This document shows, piece after piece, positions 35,559 to 47,189 of a stretch of 64,000 nucleotides of DNA (positions are counted from its first letter, which is position 1; each line of letters starts with the position of its first letter). The stretch spans positions 14,892,368 to 14,956,367 of the forward strand of contig CM056721.1 of assembly GCA_029844215.1 (NCBI GenBank), read 5' to 3'. The notes below the pieces were generated by a model. It ran no database searches, was not told where the DNA came from, and worked only from the letters and a program-made list of their open reading frames with translations. This DNA comes from Przewalskia tangutica. Its lineage: Eukaryota > Streptophyta > Magnoliopsida > Solanales > Solanaceae. The position numbers were made by a program, and so were the translations under genes.

Positions 35559-38500
35559 TGTCGCGCCCTTTTTCGGCCGCGGCATTATTTAAATAGCGAA
35601 CCCTGCTCAACATGCAAATGTTAGAAAATAAATAATAAAATGCTAATAAAGTTTAAGAGGCTTAAAGGTTTTAAAAATGCTAAAAGGATGCTAAAATTGC
35701 AAAAGATGCTAAAGTTTAAAAGGGTGCTAAAATGCTAAAGGGTTGCTAGAATGCTAAGGGTTCATGAGTCGCCACCTAATTAATTGGGTGAATTAGGACA
35801 CCTAAATGTTTAACTAGTTTGAAGTAAAACATTAACTCCATTTTAATGGTCTGCTAAACTTAATGAGATTCTGGGTAAGGGTTCTTTATTAATCTAGAGG
35901 GAAGGGGTTAGGCACCCTCTAAGATCCGCTAACTTGCGGTTGTCCTGCCAAACCTAGGGTTAATTATTTTTGCTAAGATGCAATGTAGAGGGTGTTTTAG
36001 TAAAAGAATGTATTTTGTCTCGTATTAAGAAATTACACGACTAGTGCTATATGTGTAAAGTTTAAGAGCATGCATTTATAAATTTTTTGACTTATTGACT
36101 AAATGTATACATTTGCCTATCTTGATTAGTATACTACATGCTTAAAAGGGGGCTTCCTTAGTATATATATAAAAATAAGATTTATATATGGATTTTATAG
36201 CAAATGGTTTGGGGATGTTAAAAAAATAATATCCTAGCTACATGATTAATTATGCAAGTTAAGATTATTCGGTGGTTTAATATAGCTTAAACTATGTATG
36301 GATAATCTAAAATATTTAATTCGAAGGGAAACAAATTGCTAATTAACTACTTTCTAATCTATTGACTTAAGGTTTGGCATTCTAAGAGTTCTACTAATAA
36401 CGTAATGTTAGACAATTGATTTACAATAAATGAATGGGCAAGATAAAGGAAATAATAGTGACTCAAGGGGATGGCGACAACATTAGCCGGTGGCTTGGAG
36501 TTTTCGAGACAGGGATGAAGATGCACATAGATGTAGGTCCTTGTTTGTTGTAACTCATGAGGAGTCTCGCAATGAGACTCTTCGTTTAGCTCCGATGCGT
36601 GTCATGCAAAAGATAAGAAGATAAGGATTAGTATATGCTTTATATCTTTATCAAATTATAAATTGGCGTAAGGCCTAAACACATAATCACCAAATGTTCA
36701 TGCAAGAAAAACTGATATAGGACAGTTTATGCATTGTCATCGCCTGGACAGTGAAGCCTAAAGGGGCCCAAATTCCTTTATGCACAAATTGGGTTTCAGC
36801 AACACCTTACACACCACCATGACAAGTTGACAACCATGGCAAGTGAAGCCTCGGATAGTCCATTTCTTTAAACACAAAAAGGGTAGTGGCCTGACATTAG
36901 TTGATCGGGGGCTGCCCAAACATTTCCCAAACAATTTAAAGGTAAAAATACTTTTTTTTAAAATGACTTGGGGATACCGACTATTCAACACTTAGACAGA
37001 CAAAGACAAGCATGTTTACGGACGATTAAATTTATAGGTATGATCGTTCAATAGCATACAAAATATACATGATATTATTTGATATGCGGAAGATATACAT
37101 GCAAAATAAGGAAAGATGTATTCGTATCGAGGATAAATCGGCGAGTCAAATTCAGGATATTTCTCATACTGAATACTTCAGAGGCAACATTTTTAAACAC
37201 AGTTCAATCCTACCAATTATTTCTGATCCCCGGAGACAATGTAAATTTATACAAGCTTAATACTTGACATGGTATAAACAACTTGATGGCGTAGGAAAAC
37301 TAATACCTACGCGATAATCTATAGCTATGACAAAAGGTTAAATGATGATGCACTGTGTAATAAAAGACAAATATCACTGGAGCCTATATGTACAAACAAA
37401 TGATCAATGGTAACAAAGTATATAGACATGCAATCAACTTAAACCAAATACATATATCCAGACCATCCAATGGACTGACATGGCAAACCGAATGACTCAG
37501 GAGGTACTGTATATTATCACGGGCATAATTTCAGCATTTAGATAGATAAATGCCAATGAATGGATAATTCAGAAGACATGTTTCGGGATGGGAGTTTCAC
37601 CTATCAAAGGAAGAAGGGGATTCATTGATCCTGACTACATACTCATTTAGACATTTTTAAGCACAATTCTAGTTCTTCATTTGTATAATTTATATTTAAT
37701 GAACAAGGACTCACAAAAAACTGATTCGAACATTTTGCAGATTCATACAGTCTACCAAGCTATTTACTCAAGTCAACAATACACCACATAAGATCTGTAA
37801 TCAGCCAATTGCACCACACAAAGGCACGTAGATTACAAAGCTTTCGCCACTTTGCCAAAAGTTTTAAAGGGACTGGTTAGGACACCAAATCCTATGGTAG
37901 CAAGCTAACATAATATTTAATACAACTTTCAGTGATAGTGAGTACATTATACGTGGGTTCATGTCAAACCAAACACAGAAGGACAACTTTAAGCCTCAAG
38001 TATTCATGCTTAGTTACACAAGTTCTTCCTATGTCTTTGTGAATATAAATACACTATTTACGGATTGGTATAAGTATTATAACATTGGCAAATATAGTCA
38101 AAGAACATTCTGATATCCATACACCCACAAAACATGCTTCACATTAGTTTAACATACCTAAGTAACAAACGACGTTTATACCAACATATTTCTCAATCGG
38201 TAGACATCACACGGCGTAAAAGCGTAAATGAGCAGAAAGTGGGAAAAGTGATGAATTTACCTTCTCGAGCGAACGAGGCAGCGGCGTATCAAGTCGTCGA
38301 TCCGCCGGATTTTGGTTTTGCGATGCGAATAAAAGGGCAAAGCTTGTTTCTTGATTTCTTGGTGATATTGAAAGAAAGGGTTTGGCTAAAGGATGCTAAC
38401 GAGTTCCTCGGGTTTCCCTACGTTACATGGCGGTTGAGTCGATTTTTGTTCGTCTGGGGTTTGAGAAAGGTCTTAGGTTACGGGCGATAGAAGATGCCAT

Positions 38501-39570
38501 TGCATGTATGTCGATCGGCTTTTTGTTTAATTGAAAAGGAAAGGAGGTCTGGATTGCTGCCCCCGTGTCCTTCGAATTCTGAATCCCCCAATCGATGCCT
38601 TCGCACGCTCTTATATAGCCTAACCCTAGGTTCTAATATTGGTAAGTAAATAAAGGCTGATTCTTGCTTGATTCGACGAGATTTCGTATTGATTTGTAAG
38701 TGATTTCAAACCGGTAACGATTTGAAGGAAAATCTGGTTTTATGGTAAGAAATCGTTGGCTAGGTTAGTATGGGTAAGGAAGGTTGGCTAGGTGCGCGTG
38801 GTTAAGGAAAAGCCCGGATTCTCCGGCGAGAAATCCGGGCATGGCGGCGATCGATTGAGGCTTTCTCTCTTAGGGTTCTTCTTGAAGGCTGCGTTTTGTT
38901 TTCTTGGAAGAGACGAAGTAAAAGGGCTGCTGATAATAGAAATGCGTTGGGCTGAGGGTGTTGGGCTGCGGGTCGCGGGTTTTGGGTTGGGCGACGGGTT
39001 TTGGGCTGGGTAGATATTAAGTGTATTATTAGTATTAGTTTTAGGCTTAGTTAATTAATTAGTAGTAAATTAAAACAATAAATTGTGCTTAGATTATTTA
39101 GGTGCTTTATTAAAATTATTACAAGAATAAAATGGGCGTGCTATTTAATTAGTGCTTAATACTTTGGAAAGCGGCGCTATTATTTAAAAACTTATTATTG
39201 CATTATTTATTATTCTTTAAGTTAAAATTAAATTATCCTAATATGACTTCAGGTGCTACAATGATTATGAAATTGCTTTGCATATTAATAAATGCGGCTA
39301 TGCTATTCGTCTTTGCTAAATTATTTATTTTATGTATTTATTATTAATTAAGAATCATGACAGTGCTTGAATTTAATTAATGTGGGCGCGGGACTCTAAG
39401 TGCTTAATACTCTACGTAAGACGCGATGCCATTACTAAATTGTTTATTTATGTCGTATTAATGTTTTATTCTTTGCATTTTATTATTTTAAAATTATTAA
39501 AATTATTGTTGAAAATTAGTGTAATTTTATAGTTAATGATGGACGGGAGGGTCAAAATTGGGTGTCAGCA
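35559..39570 (+). mobile_element. Ogre-like element, 5' LTR (4.0 kb)
   Basis: The LTR runs from TGTCGCGCCCTTTTTCGGCC at 35559 to GGTGTCAGCA at 39570. It repeats at 44329 and, lacking its first 30 or so bases, at 47190-51187. The element as a whole is bounded by a perfect ATATC duplication (35554-35558 and 51188-51192). LTRs of 4 kb and this start are characteristic of the Ogre/Tat group, on family knowledge. Orientation comes from the CCCCAGTGGAGTCGCCATC stretch before the 3' LTR. Confidence 0.85.
38609..38617 (+). promoter_or_regulatory. TATA box in Ogre-like 5' LTR
   Basis: CTCTTATATAGCCTAACCC occurs here and again near 50236 in the last LTR. It lies about 3 kb into the LTR, which would make U3 about 3 kb and R-U5 about 950 bp. 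Confidence 0.55.
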
Positions 39571-39699
39571 ATTTGTCCTCTTTGTATGGAGATGATGGAA
39601 GAATCTTGGACAAAGACGTTGACTCATAGCCAATTTTGTCTCGATACTCAATTGCAAAAATGTTGGCGGTAGACAAGTGGCGCAAAAATCAAAATTTGT

Positions 39700-39880
39700 C
39701 CCAGTGTCGAGTTATGACGACACTGGGTTACCATGGTCGAAACACCAGGGCGGGCTAACGCGGACTCAAAGCTGTCCCAGTGTCGAGTTATGACGACACT
39801 GGGCTACCATGGTCAAAACACCAAGGCGGGCTAACGCGGACTCAAAATTTATCCCAGTGTCGAGTTATGATGACACTGGG
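39700..39880 (+). repeat. Three hairpin repeats in the leader (period 76-77 bp)
   Basis: The sequence CCCAGTGTCG-AGTTATGA-CGACACTGGG occurs at 39700-39727 and 39776-39803. A version at 39853-39880 has TGACACTGGG on the right arm. Each can fold into a 10-bp stem with an 8-nt loop. The change in the third gives a G-U pair in RNA, so the stem survives. Between them lies a conserved spacer (GCGGGCTAACGCGGACTCAA). Confidence 0.9.
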
Positions 39881-40197
39881 CTATGGTGCTAAAAATAAAA
39901 AATAGAAGTAACTGGCTTGAACCTGGGGTGTACCGCTATGGCTTATGGTGCTGGGTTTTATGGTGATGTGGGACGAGTAGACCGACGCTTGAGGCCGCTT
40001 CTGCCATTTGTTGGGAAGGTTGGCCCCCCAACAAATTGCCGGTTATTGTAAGAAAATCCACGTTATGCTCCATCTTGTGCAGTTTCCTGTAGATTGAAGC
40101 TAAGATAGAAGCATTAGTGCATAACTGTCAAAACAAAATAATGTAGGAATGTAACTTTTGTGTTGTGGTCATAGTCAAATCGTATATGTAATGATGC

Positions 40198-40560
40198 AGA
40201 TGACGCCTTGTGTGGGCGTTATCGTCTTGTATGGACGAAATGCAAATGACGCCTTGTATGGGCGTTCGTCTTGTATGGGCGAGATCGTATAGCGCCTGTA
40301 TGGCGTTCTCGTCTTGTATGGGCGAGATGCAAATGGCGCCTTGTATGGCGTTCGTCTTGTATGGGCGAGATCGTATGCGCACTTGTGTGGGCGTTCTCGT
40401 CTTGTATGGGCGAGATGCATATGACTCGCTTGTTTCGTCTTGTATGGGCGAGATGCATATAACGCCTTGTGTGGCGTTACCGTGCTTGTATGGGCGAAAT
40501 GCATAAAACGCCTTGTATGGGCGTTCTCGCTTTGTATGGGCGTTATGCATATGCATATGA
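40198..40560 (+). repeat. Tandem array A (TTGTATGGGCG words)
   Basis: Degenerate repeats of GACGCCTTGTATGGGCGTT and CTCGTCTTGTATGGGCGAGA alternate, giving a composite unit of about 80-90 bp. Inverted GCC...GGC words could pair locally. Short frames on both strands are repeat translations. Confidence 0.8.
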
Positions 40561-40734
40561 CGTCTCCTAAGGTTTAGATAAAAATTATTCTATATGTGGA
40601 GTTGTGTCGCAATTCATGCGTAATCAAAACCAGATGAAATAATTAAAGTGTAAATGATGTAGCCTGTGGTTTTTTGCAAGATGTATTTGATGTAGACTTG
40701 TTGCAGTGAGCGAATCCGTTGTATTGGAATGTTG

Positions 40735-41590
40735 CTATTGGCGTCGTTTTCGGACTTGGCGTCGTTTCGGACTTGTTGTCGGTTTTGGGCTTGTTGTGTT
40801 GATGGCGTCGTTGTGTTGCTGCTGCCGCAGTAGACTAAAGCTCGAAGGAGTTAGTGCATAAGCTTTTGAGCGAGAATAATAATAAAGCATGAAATGAGAA
40901 AAATGCAGTTTTGAGAACAGAGAAAATCGTCCCTGCGTAGATGTGATATGTTGATGATGGCGTCGTTTTCGGACTTGGCGTCATTTTCAGACTTGGCGTC
41001 GTTTTGGACTTGGCGTCGTTTTCGGACTTATCGTCGTTTTCGGACGCGGAGTCGTTTTCGGACTCGGAGTCGTTTTCGGACTCGACGTCGTTTTTTGGAC
41101 GTGGTGTCGTTTTCGGACTGGCGTCGTTTTTGGGCGTGGTGTCGTTTCGGACTTAGCGTCGTTTTTGGACGTGGCGTCGTTTTGGGCGTGAAAGTCGTTT
41201 CGGACTCGGCGTCGTTTTTGGGCGTGGTGTCGTTTTGGACGTGGCGTCGTTTTGACGGCGAGTCGTTTCGGACTCGAGTCGTTTCGGACTCGGCGTCGTT
41301 TTTGGGCGTGGTGTCGTTTCGGACTTGGTGTCGTTTTGGACTTAGCGTCGTTTTGGGCGTGGCGTCGTTTTGGGCCGAGTCGTTTCGGACTGAGTCGTTT
41401 TGGACTCGGCGTCGTTTTGGGCGTGGTGTCGTTTCGGACTTAGCGTCGTTTTGGACGTGGCGTCGTTTTGGACGCGAGTCATTTTCGGACTTCGAGTCGT
41501 TTTGGACCGATGTCGTTTTGGGCGTGGCGTCGTTTTGACGCGAGTCGTTTCGGACTTCGGAGTCGTTTCGACTCGGCGTCGTTTTTGGGC
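40735..41590 (+). repeat. Tandem array B (GGCGTCGTTTTGGAC words)
   Basis: About 40 imperfect copies of an 18-22 bp word of the form GGCGTCGTTTTCGGACTT are present, with frequent small indels. It is very rich in CpG and CNG. Apparent proteins rich in SFxxRRF or NDxxPKRR are artefacts of the repeat. Confidence 0.85.
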
Positions 41591-42236
41591 GAAATGCGGA
41601 TGTTCGTCGTTGTATGGGCGAAATGTGGATGTTTCGTTGTATGGGCGAAATCACGGATGTTAAATGCGTTGTATGGGCGAAATGTAGATGTTACGTTGTA
41701 TGGGCGAGATGTAGATGTTAAATCGTTGTATGGGCGAGATGTAGGCGTTAAATCGTTGTATGGACGAAATGTAGATGTTAAATCGTTGTATGGGCGAGAT
41801 GTGGATGTTAAATCGTTGAATGGGCGAAATGCGGATGTTAAATCGTTGTATGGGCGAAATGCGAGATGTTAAATCGTTGTATGGACGAAATGTAGATGTT
41901 CGTCGTTGTATGGACGAAATGTAGATGTTCGTCGTTGTATGGACGAAATGTAGATGTTCATCGTTGTATGGACGAAATGTAGATGTTCGTCGTTGTATGG
42001 ACGAGATGTAGATGTTAAACGTTGAATGGACGAAATGCGGATGTTCGCCGTTGTATGAACAGTATGGGCGAAATGTAGATGTTAAATCGTTGTATGGACG
42101 AAATGTAGATGTTAAATCGTTGTATGGACGAAATGTAGATGTTAAATCGTTGTATGGACGAAATGTAGATGTTAGTCGTTGTATGGACGAAATGTAGATG
42201 TTAAATGCGTTGTATGGACGAAATGTAGATGTTGTT
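41590..42236 (+). repeat. Tandem array C (30-bp unit)
   Basis: About 21 copies of a unit reading GTTGTATGGACGAAATGTAG then ATGTTAAATC are present. Some units carry ATGTTCGTC instead. Because the period is a multiple of three, a long frame reading SLYGRNVDVK repeats appears. There is no start context or codon pattern to support a protein. Confidence 0.85.
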
Positions 42237-44328
42237 TTGGAATGTTATTGTCCTCGCCGTTCTGTTGACTGCAACATTCACTCAAAGAAAAATTGTGAGT
42301 TCGGGAGGGTGGCGATTTGTGTTGGCTCTTGATATTTGCACGCGTTGTCTCGTGCGGACCATGTAACCCCGCATGCGATTTGAGTCTCGATCGAAAACAT
42401 TTGTTGAAAATATTCTATCTTGAGAAAATACGGTAGGAAATTATGTCGATTTTGAATAGCGACATGTTATGAAACAAGCGAGCATCCTTATACGAAATCG
42501 GTATATTCTCTCATACTACCGGTGCTCATTCGTCGAGCTTTCTTTTAAAATTTTGTCGATTTTGGGAAATGGAACCGCCAGCGTAAATTGACCATGTCCA
42601 TTGATGTCATTTGTAGTAAAGTCCTTAAAATTGTCCCAGTTTATGTCGATCTTTCAAGCATATGGGATCATATTTGTCAATGTCCTTTCGTGGCGAAGTC
42701 CTTAAAAATTGTCCCAGTTTTGGTAATGGCCCGAGTCGGATATATATCGTCGCTTTCGATAACGTCGTTGTGCGGGCGTCTTCTTTATTCTGTAGAATAA
42801 ATGTTCCTGCAAGCTAAGCTTGAGAAAAGTTAGTGTATAACTGTTAAAACAGCCTGATAAATATTTGAGAAAGACAATTATGTGGGTAGAGATGTCGTCC
42901 CTGTGTGATATGTGGGGTGTTGTGAATGCTGAGATGTTGTCCTTGGGCGGACATGCTAGATGCTGCCGATGACGAATTGCCATGATGCCTTTGTTGTGAT
43001 GCATTTGTGAACCATGTGGATTGTCATGATGTCTTTGTTGTGCGTTTGTGCACTGCATGAGTTGCAATTTGACTCTGACCAGAGCGATCTTATAATTTGT
43101 TGCGGGATTTGAACTCGATTGTTGATGTTTATGCCCTGCTTACGAAGAATTTTGTTGTATTTTACCTTACGCTAGTATGCGAGAACTTTGTTGTACCTTA
43201 CCTTAATATGAAGGATCTGCGCCAAAGAAAATTTGTGAGTTTTGGGGGTCGATTCGTATTTGACTTTGCCGCCTTGTCCTCGACATGCGTACAGTGCATT
43301 TGGACTTGCAATCCACATGCAGTTTCCTACATTGTCCCGATTTTGAAAAAGGTGTCATCCGCTCTTCTTTTACGAGACCCTGCTTTGCTATAGGAACCAA
43401 GCGGGTTCAGGCTCGTTCGCTCGGATGCCGTTGAATCGGTCGTGTCATTTGGACCGTGCCTTTGATCTTGTGAAGTATTGATGCTCGCCATTGCTTAGTC
43501 AAATACAAATCGACCTTTGGGAAGATGATAAATCTTTCTAAAAATGCAACAAGCGGTGTTAGCATAAAGCACATGATTTGCGGGTATGTAGCGGATATAT
43601 TGCCGCATAGCACGTTCAAACGTTTCCTAACATGCGGGGACCTCTTTACGCGGTAGGCTAAGCGTCACATATGCGAGGCCATGATAGATTTGTTCAAGCC
43701 GCCATTTGTAATGCTTTCGTTAGAAATGACGACCAAACGATTGCACTTTTTCCAATTTGGCATGACATGATTAGGTTTGGATTTGTCTATCATCGCCACG
43801 CTACACATAGTATCTTTGGTTGGTCGTTGGGTTGAGAAACCCGTCGACAAGTTTGGTGTCTTCTAATTGTGGTGTCGATGCGAGGCCGACCACCTAAGGT
43901 AAATGCGTCGATGCCACTAAAATGAAGGGTGGTATAGCTCTATCTTAAGTTTCTAAGATTTGGCTTTTACGGGCCTTGAGTTCCCGGCGGACAACTCGAG
44001 TGAGAAGGCTACGCGACCACCGGTTGGACCGGATTCTCCGCGCAAAATACCAACTCTCTTAAATGTGGGTGTTTGAAAGAAATTTGCAGGTGCGCGAAGC
44101 ACACCCGCGTGTTGTGTGTGATAGTGTGAATTTTCCAGAGTGGAAGAAATATGAGCGGAATGCCAGTTTAAGGAAAGCAGTAAAACAAATAGCAAATTAA
44201 AACAGTTAAACATACAAAATTAAGCGAGCAATTTTAAGGCATTTAAAACAGACAAATAAAGTTAAGCAATAATAAACCTAGGTTTGTTATGGTCAAGAAC
44301 CTAAAATCCCCAGTGGAGTCGCCATCTC

Positions 44329-46805
44329 TGTCGCGCCCTTTTTCGGCCGCGGCATTATTTAAATAGCGAACCCTGCTCAACATGCAAATGTTAGAAAATA
44401 AATAATAAAATGCTAATAAAGTTTAAGAGGCTTAAAGGTTTTAAAAATGCTAAAAGGATGCTAAAATTGCAAAAGATGCTAAAGTTTAAAAGGGTGCTAA
44501 AATGCTAAAGGGTTGCTAGAATGCTAAGGGTTCGCGGAGTCGCCACCTAATTAATTGGGTGAATTAGGACACCTAAATGTTTAACTAGTTTGAAGTAAAA
44601 CATTAACTCCATTTTAATGGTCTGCTAAACTTAATGAGATTCTGGGTAAGGGTTCTTTATTAATCTAGAGGGAAGGGGTTAGACACCCTCTAAGATCCGC
44701 TAACTTGCGGTTGTCCTGCCAAACCTAGGGTTAATTATTTTTGCTAAGATGCAATGTAGAGGGTGTTTTAGTAAAAGAATGTATTTTGTCTCGTATTAAG
44801 AAATTACACGACTAGTGCTATATGTGTAAAGTTTAAGAGCATGCATTTATAAATTTTTTGACTTATTGACTAAATGTATACATTTGCCTATCTTGATTAG
44901 TATACTACATGCTTAAAAGGGGGCTTCCTTAGTATATATATAAAAATAAGATTTATATATGGATTTTATAGCAAATGGTTTGGGGATGTTAAAAAAATAA
45001 TATCCTAGCTACATGATTAATTATGCAAGTTAAGATTATTCGGTGGTTTAATATAGCTTAAACTATGTATGGATAATCTAAAATATTTAATTCGAAGGGA
45101 AACAAATTGCTAATTAACTACTTTCTAATCTATTGACTTAAGGTTTGGCATTCTAAGAGTTCTACTAATAACGTAATGTTAGACAATTGATTTACAATAA
45201 ATGAATGGGCAAGATAAAGGAAATAATAGTGACTCAAGGGGATGGCGACAACATTAGCCGGTGGCTTGGAGTTTTCGAGACGAGGGATGAAGATGCGCGT
45301 AGATGTAGGTCCTTGTTTGTTGTAACTCGTGAGAGTCTCGCAATGAGACTCTTCGTTTAGCTCCGTCGTGTCATGCAAAAGATAAGAAGATAAGGATTAG
45401 TATATGCTTTATATCTTTATCAAATTATAAATTGGCGTAAGGCCTAAACACATAATCACCAAATGTTCATGCAAGAAAAACTGATATAGGACAGTTTATG
45501 CATTGTCATCGCCTGGACAGTGAAGCCTAAAGGGGCCCAAATTCCTTTATGCACAAATTGGGTTTCAGCCCAAACACCTTACACACCACCATGACAAGTT
45601 GACAACCATGGCAAGTGAAGCCTCGGATAGTCCATTTCTTTAAACACAAAAGGAGTAGGTGGCGGACATTCCGTTGATCGTGGCTGCCCCAAACATTTCC
45701 CAAACAATTTAAAGGTAAAAATACTTTTTTTTTTTTAAAATGACTTGGGGATACTGCCAGCTATTCAACACTTAGACAGACAAAGACAAGCATGTTTACG
45801 GACCAATTAAATTTATAGGTATGATCGTTGATAGCATACAAAATATACATGATATTATTTGATATGCGGAAGATATACATGCAAAATAAGGAAAGATGTA
45901 TTCGTATCGAGGATAAATCGGCGAGTCAAATTCAGGATATTTCATCATCGAATACTTGAGGCAACATTTTTAAACACGGTTCAATCCTACCAATTATTTA
46001 CGATCCGGAGACAATGTAAATTTATACAAGCTTAATACTTGACATGGTATAAACAACTTGATGGCGTAGGAAAACTAATACCTACGCGATAATCTATAGC
46101 TATGACAAAGGTTAAATGATGATGCCTTTGTGTAATAAAAGACAAATATCACTGGAGCCTATATGTACAAACAAATGATCAATGGTAACAAAGTATATAA
46201 ACGTGCAATCAACTTAAACCAAATACATATATTCAGACCATCCAATGGACTGACATGGCAAACCGAATGACTCAGCAGGTACTGTATATTATCACGGGCA
46301 TAATTTCAGCATTTAGATAGATAAATGCCAATGAATGGATAATTCAGAAGACATGTTTCGGGATGGGAGTTTCACATATCAAAGGAAGAAGGGGATTCAT
46401 TGATCCTGACTACATACTCATTTAGACATTTTTAAGCACAATTCTAGTTCTTCATTTGTATAATTTATATTTAATGAACAAGGACTCACAAAAACTGATT
46501 CGAACATTTTGCAGATTCATACAGTCTACCAAGCTATTTACTCAAGTCAACAATACACCACATAAGATGCAGAATCAGCCAAGTGCACCACACAAATGCA
46601 CGTAGATTACAAAGCTTTCGCCACTTTGCCAAAAGTTTTAAAGGGACTGGTTAGGACACCAAATCCTATGGTAGCAAGCTAACATAATATTTAATACAAC
46701 TTTCAGTGATAGTGAGTACATTATACGTGGGTTCATGTCAAACCAAACACAGAAGGACAACTTTAAGCCTCAAGTATTCATGCTTCTAGTTACACAAGTT
46801 CTTCC
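44329..46805 (+). mobile_element. Ogre-like element, first 3' LTR copy (partial)
   Basis: This matches the 5' LTR from its first base (TGTCGCGCCC) for about 2.45 kb. The match ends after ACACAAGTTCTTCC, where the sequence switches to a divergent version. It probably represents the original start of the 3' LTR. Confidence 0.8.
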
Positions 46806-47189
46806 CGTTGATTCTGAAACGATTTTAGACTGGTTATAGTTATGGTAGCTTATGATTTCTGAACCGATTTAGGAAAGGTTTGGTACAAGTTTAGTACAAT
46901 TTGGGCGGTGATTTGTGCTTGATTATGGTAAGAAATTGGTTCGATTTTTTTTTTTGCGATTTGTTACTGATTCTCGCTCTTGAGAGAAATTTGTGTGCGG
47001 GTAAGAAAACCGGTTTTGGAAAGATTTGGTTTAGGGTTCGCCGGATTCTCCGGCGAGAATCACGGCTGGCGATGGGGGAGAGGTGCGGCGATTTTATATT
47101 TTAGGGTTGCTGGTTTGATGCTGAGGGAAAGAGAAGAGGCGTATAGGGTGATGAGAAGGTAAATGGGCTGGGTCGAGGATGAAGGGAAA
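46806..47189 (+). mobile_element. Divergent LTR segment (R/U5-like) between two LTR copies
   Basis: This does not match the other LTRs directly. It shares their R/U5 phrases: TTATGGTAAGAAAT, CCGGATTCTCCGGCGAGAA, GGTTAGGG-like and AAATGGGCTGGG. It looks like the equivalent region of another Ogre-like subfamily. Confidence 0.6.

Larger units (their letters stand above)
39571..44328 (+). mobile_element. Ogre-like element, internal region without gag-pol
   Basis: The interior is 4.76 kb, against well over 10 kb in autonomous Ogre elements. I see no Gag, protease, reverse transcriptase, RNase H or integrase motif on either strand. The content is a hairpin-bearing leader (39700-39880), three tandem arrays (40198-42236) and a non-coding part (42240-44328). 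That part ends in AATCCCCAGTGGAGTCGCC, the usual sequence before the 3' LTR in this group. No standard primer binding site follows the 5' LTR. It would need proteins supplied in trans. Confidence 0.7.

Noticed and set aside
38134..38490. 118-codon frame in the Ogre-like LTR
   Set aside because: It lies within the LTR upstream of its TATA box and is broken in the other LTR copy by small indels.
40948..41872. Long frames rich in SFxxRRF, NDxxPKRR or SLYGRNVDVK
   Set aside because: They lie on both strands and several frames of the tandem arrays. Units with lengths divisible by three keep frames open by chance.
41590..42236. CRISPR-like regular array
   Set aside because: Repeats are directly adjacent without unique spacers, the host is a plant, and there are no cas-like genes.
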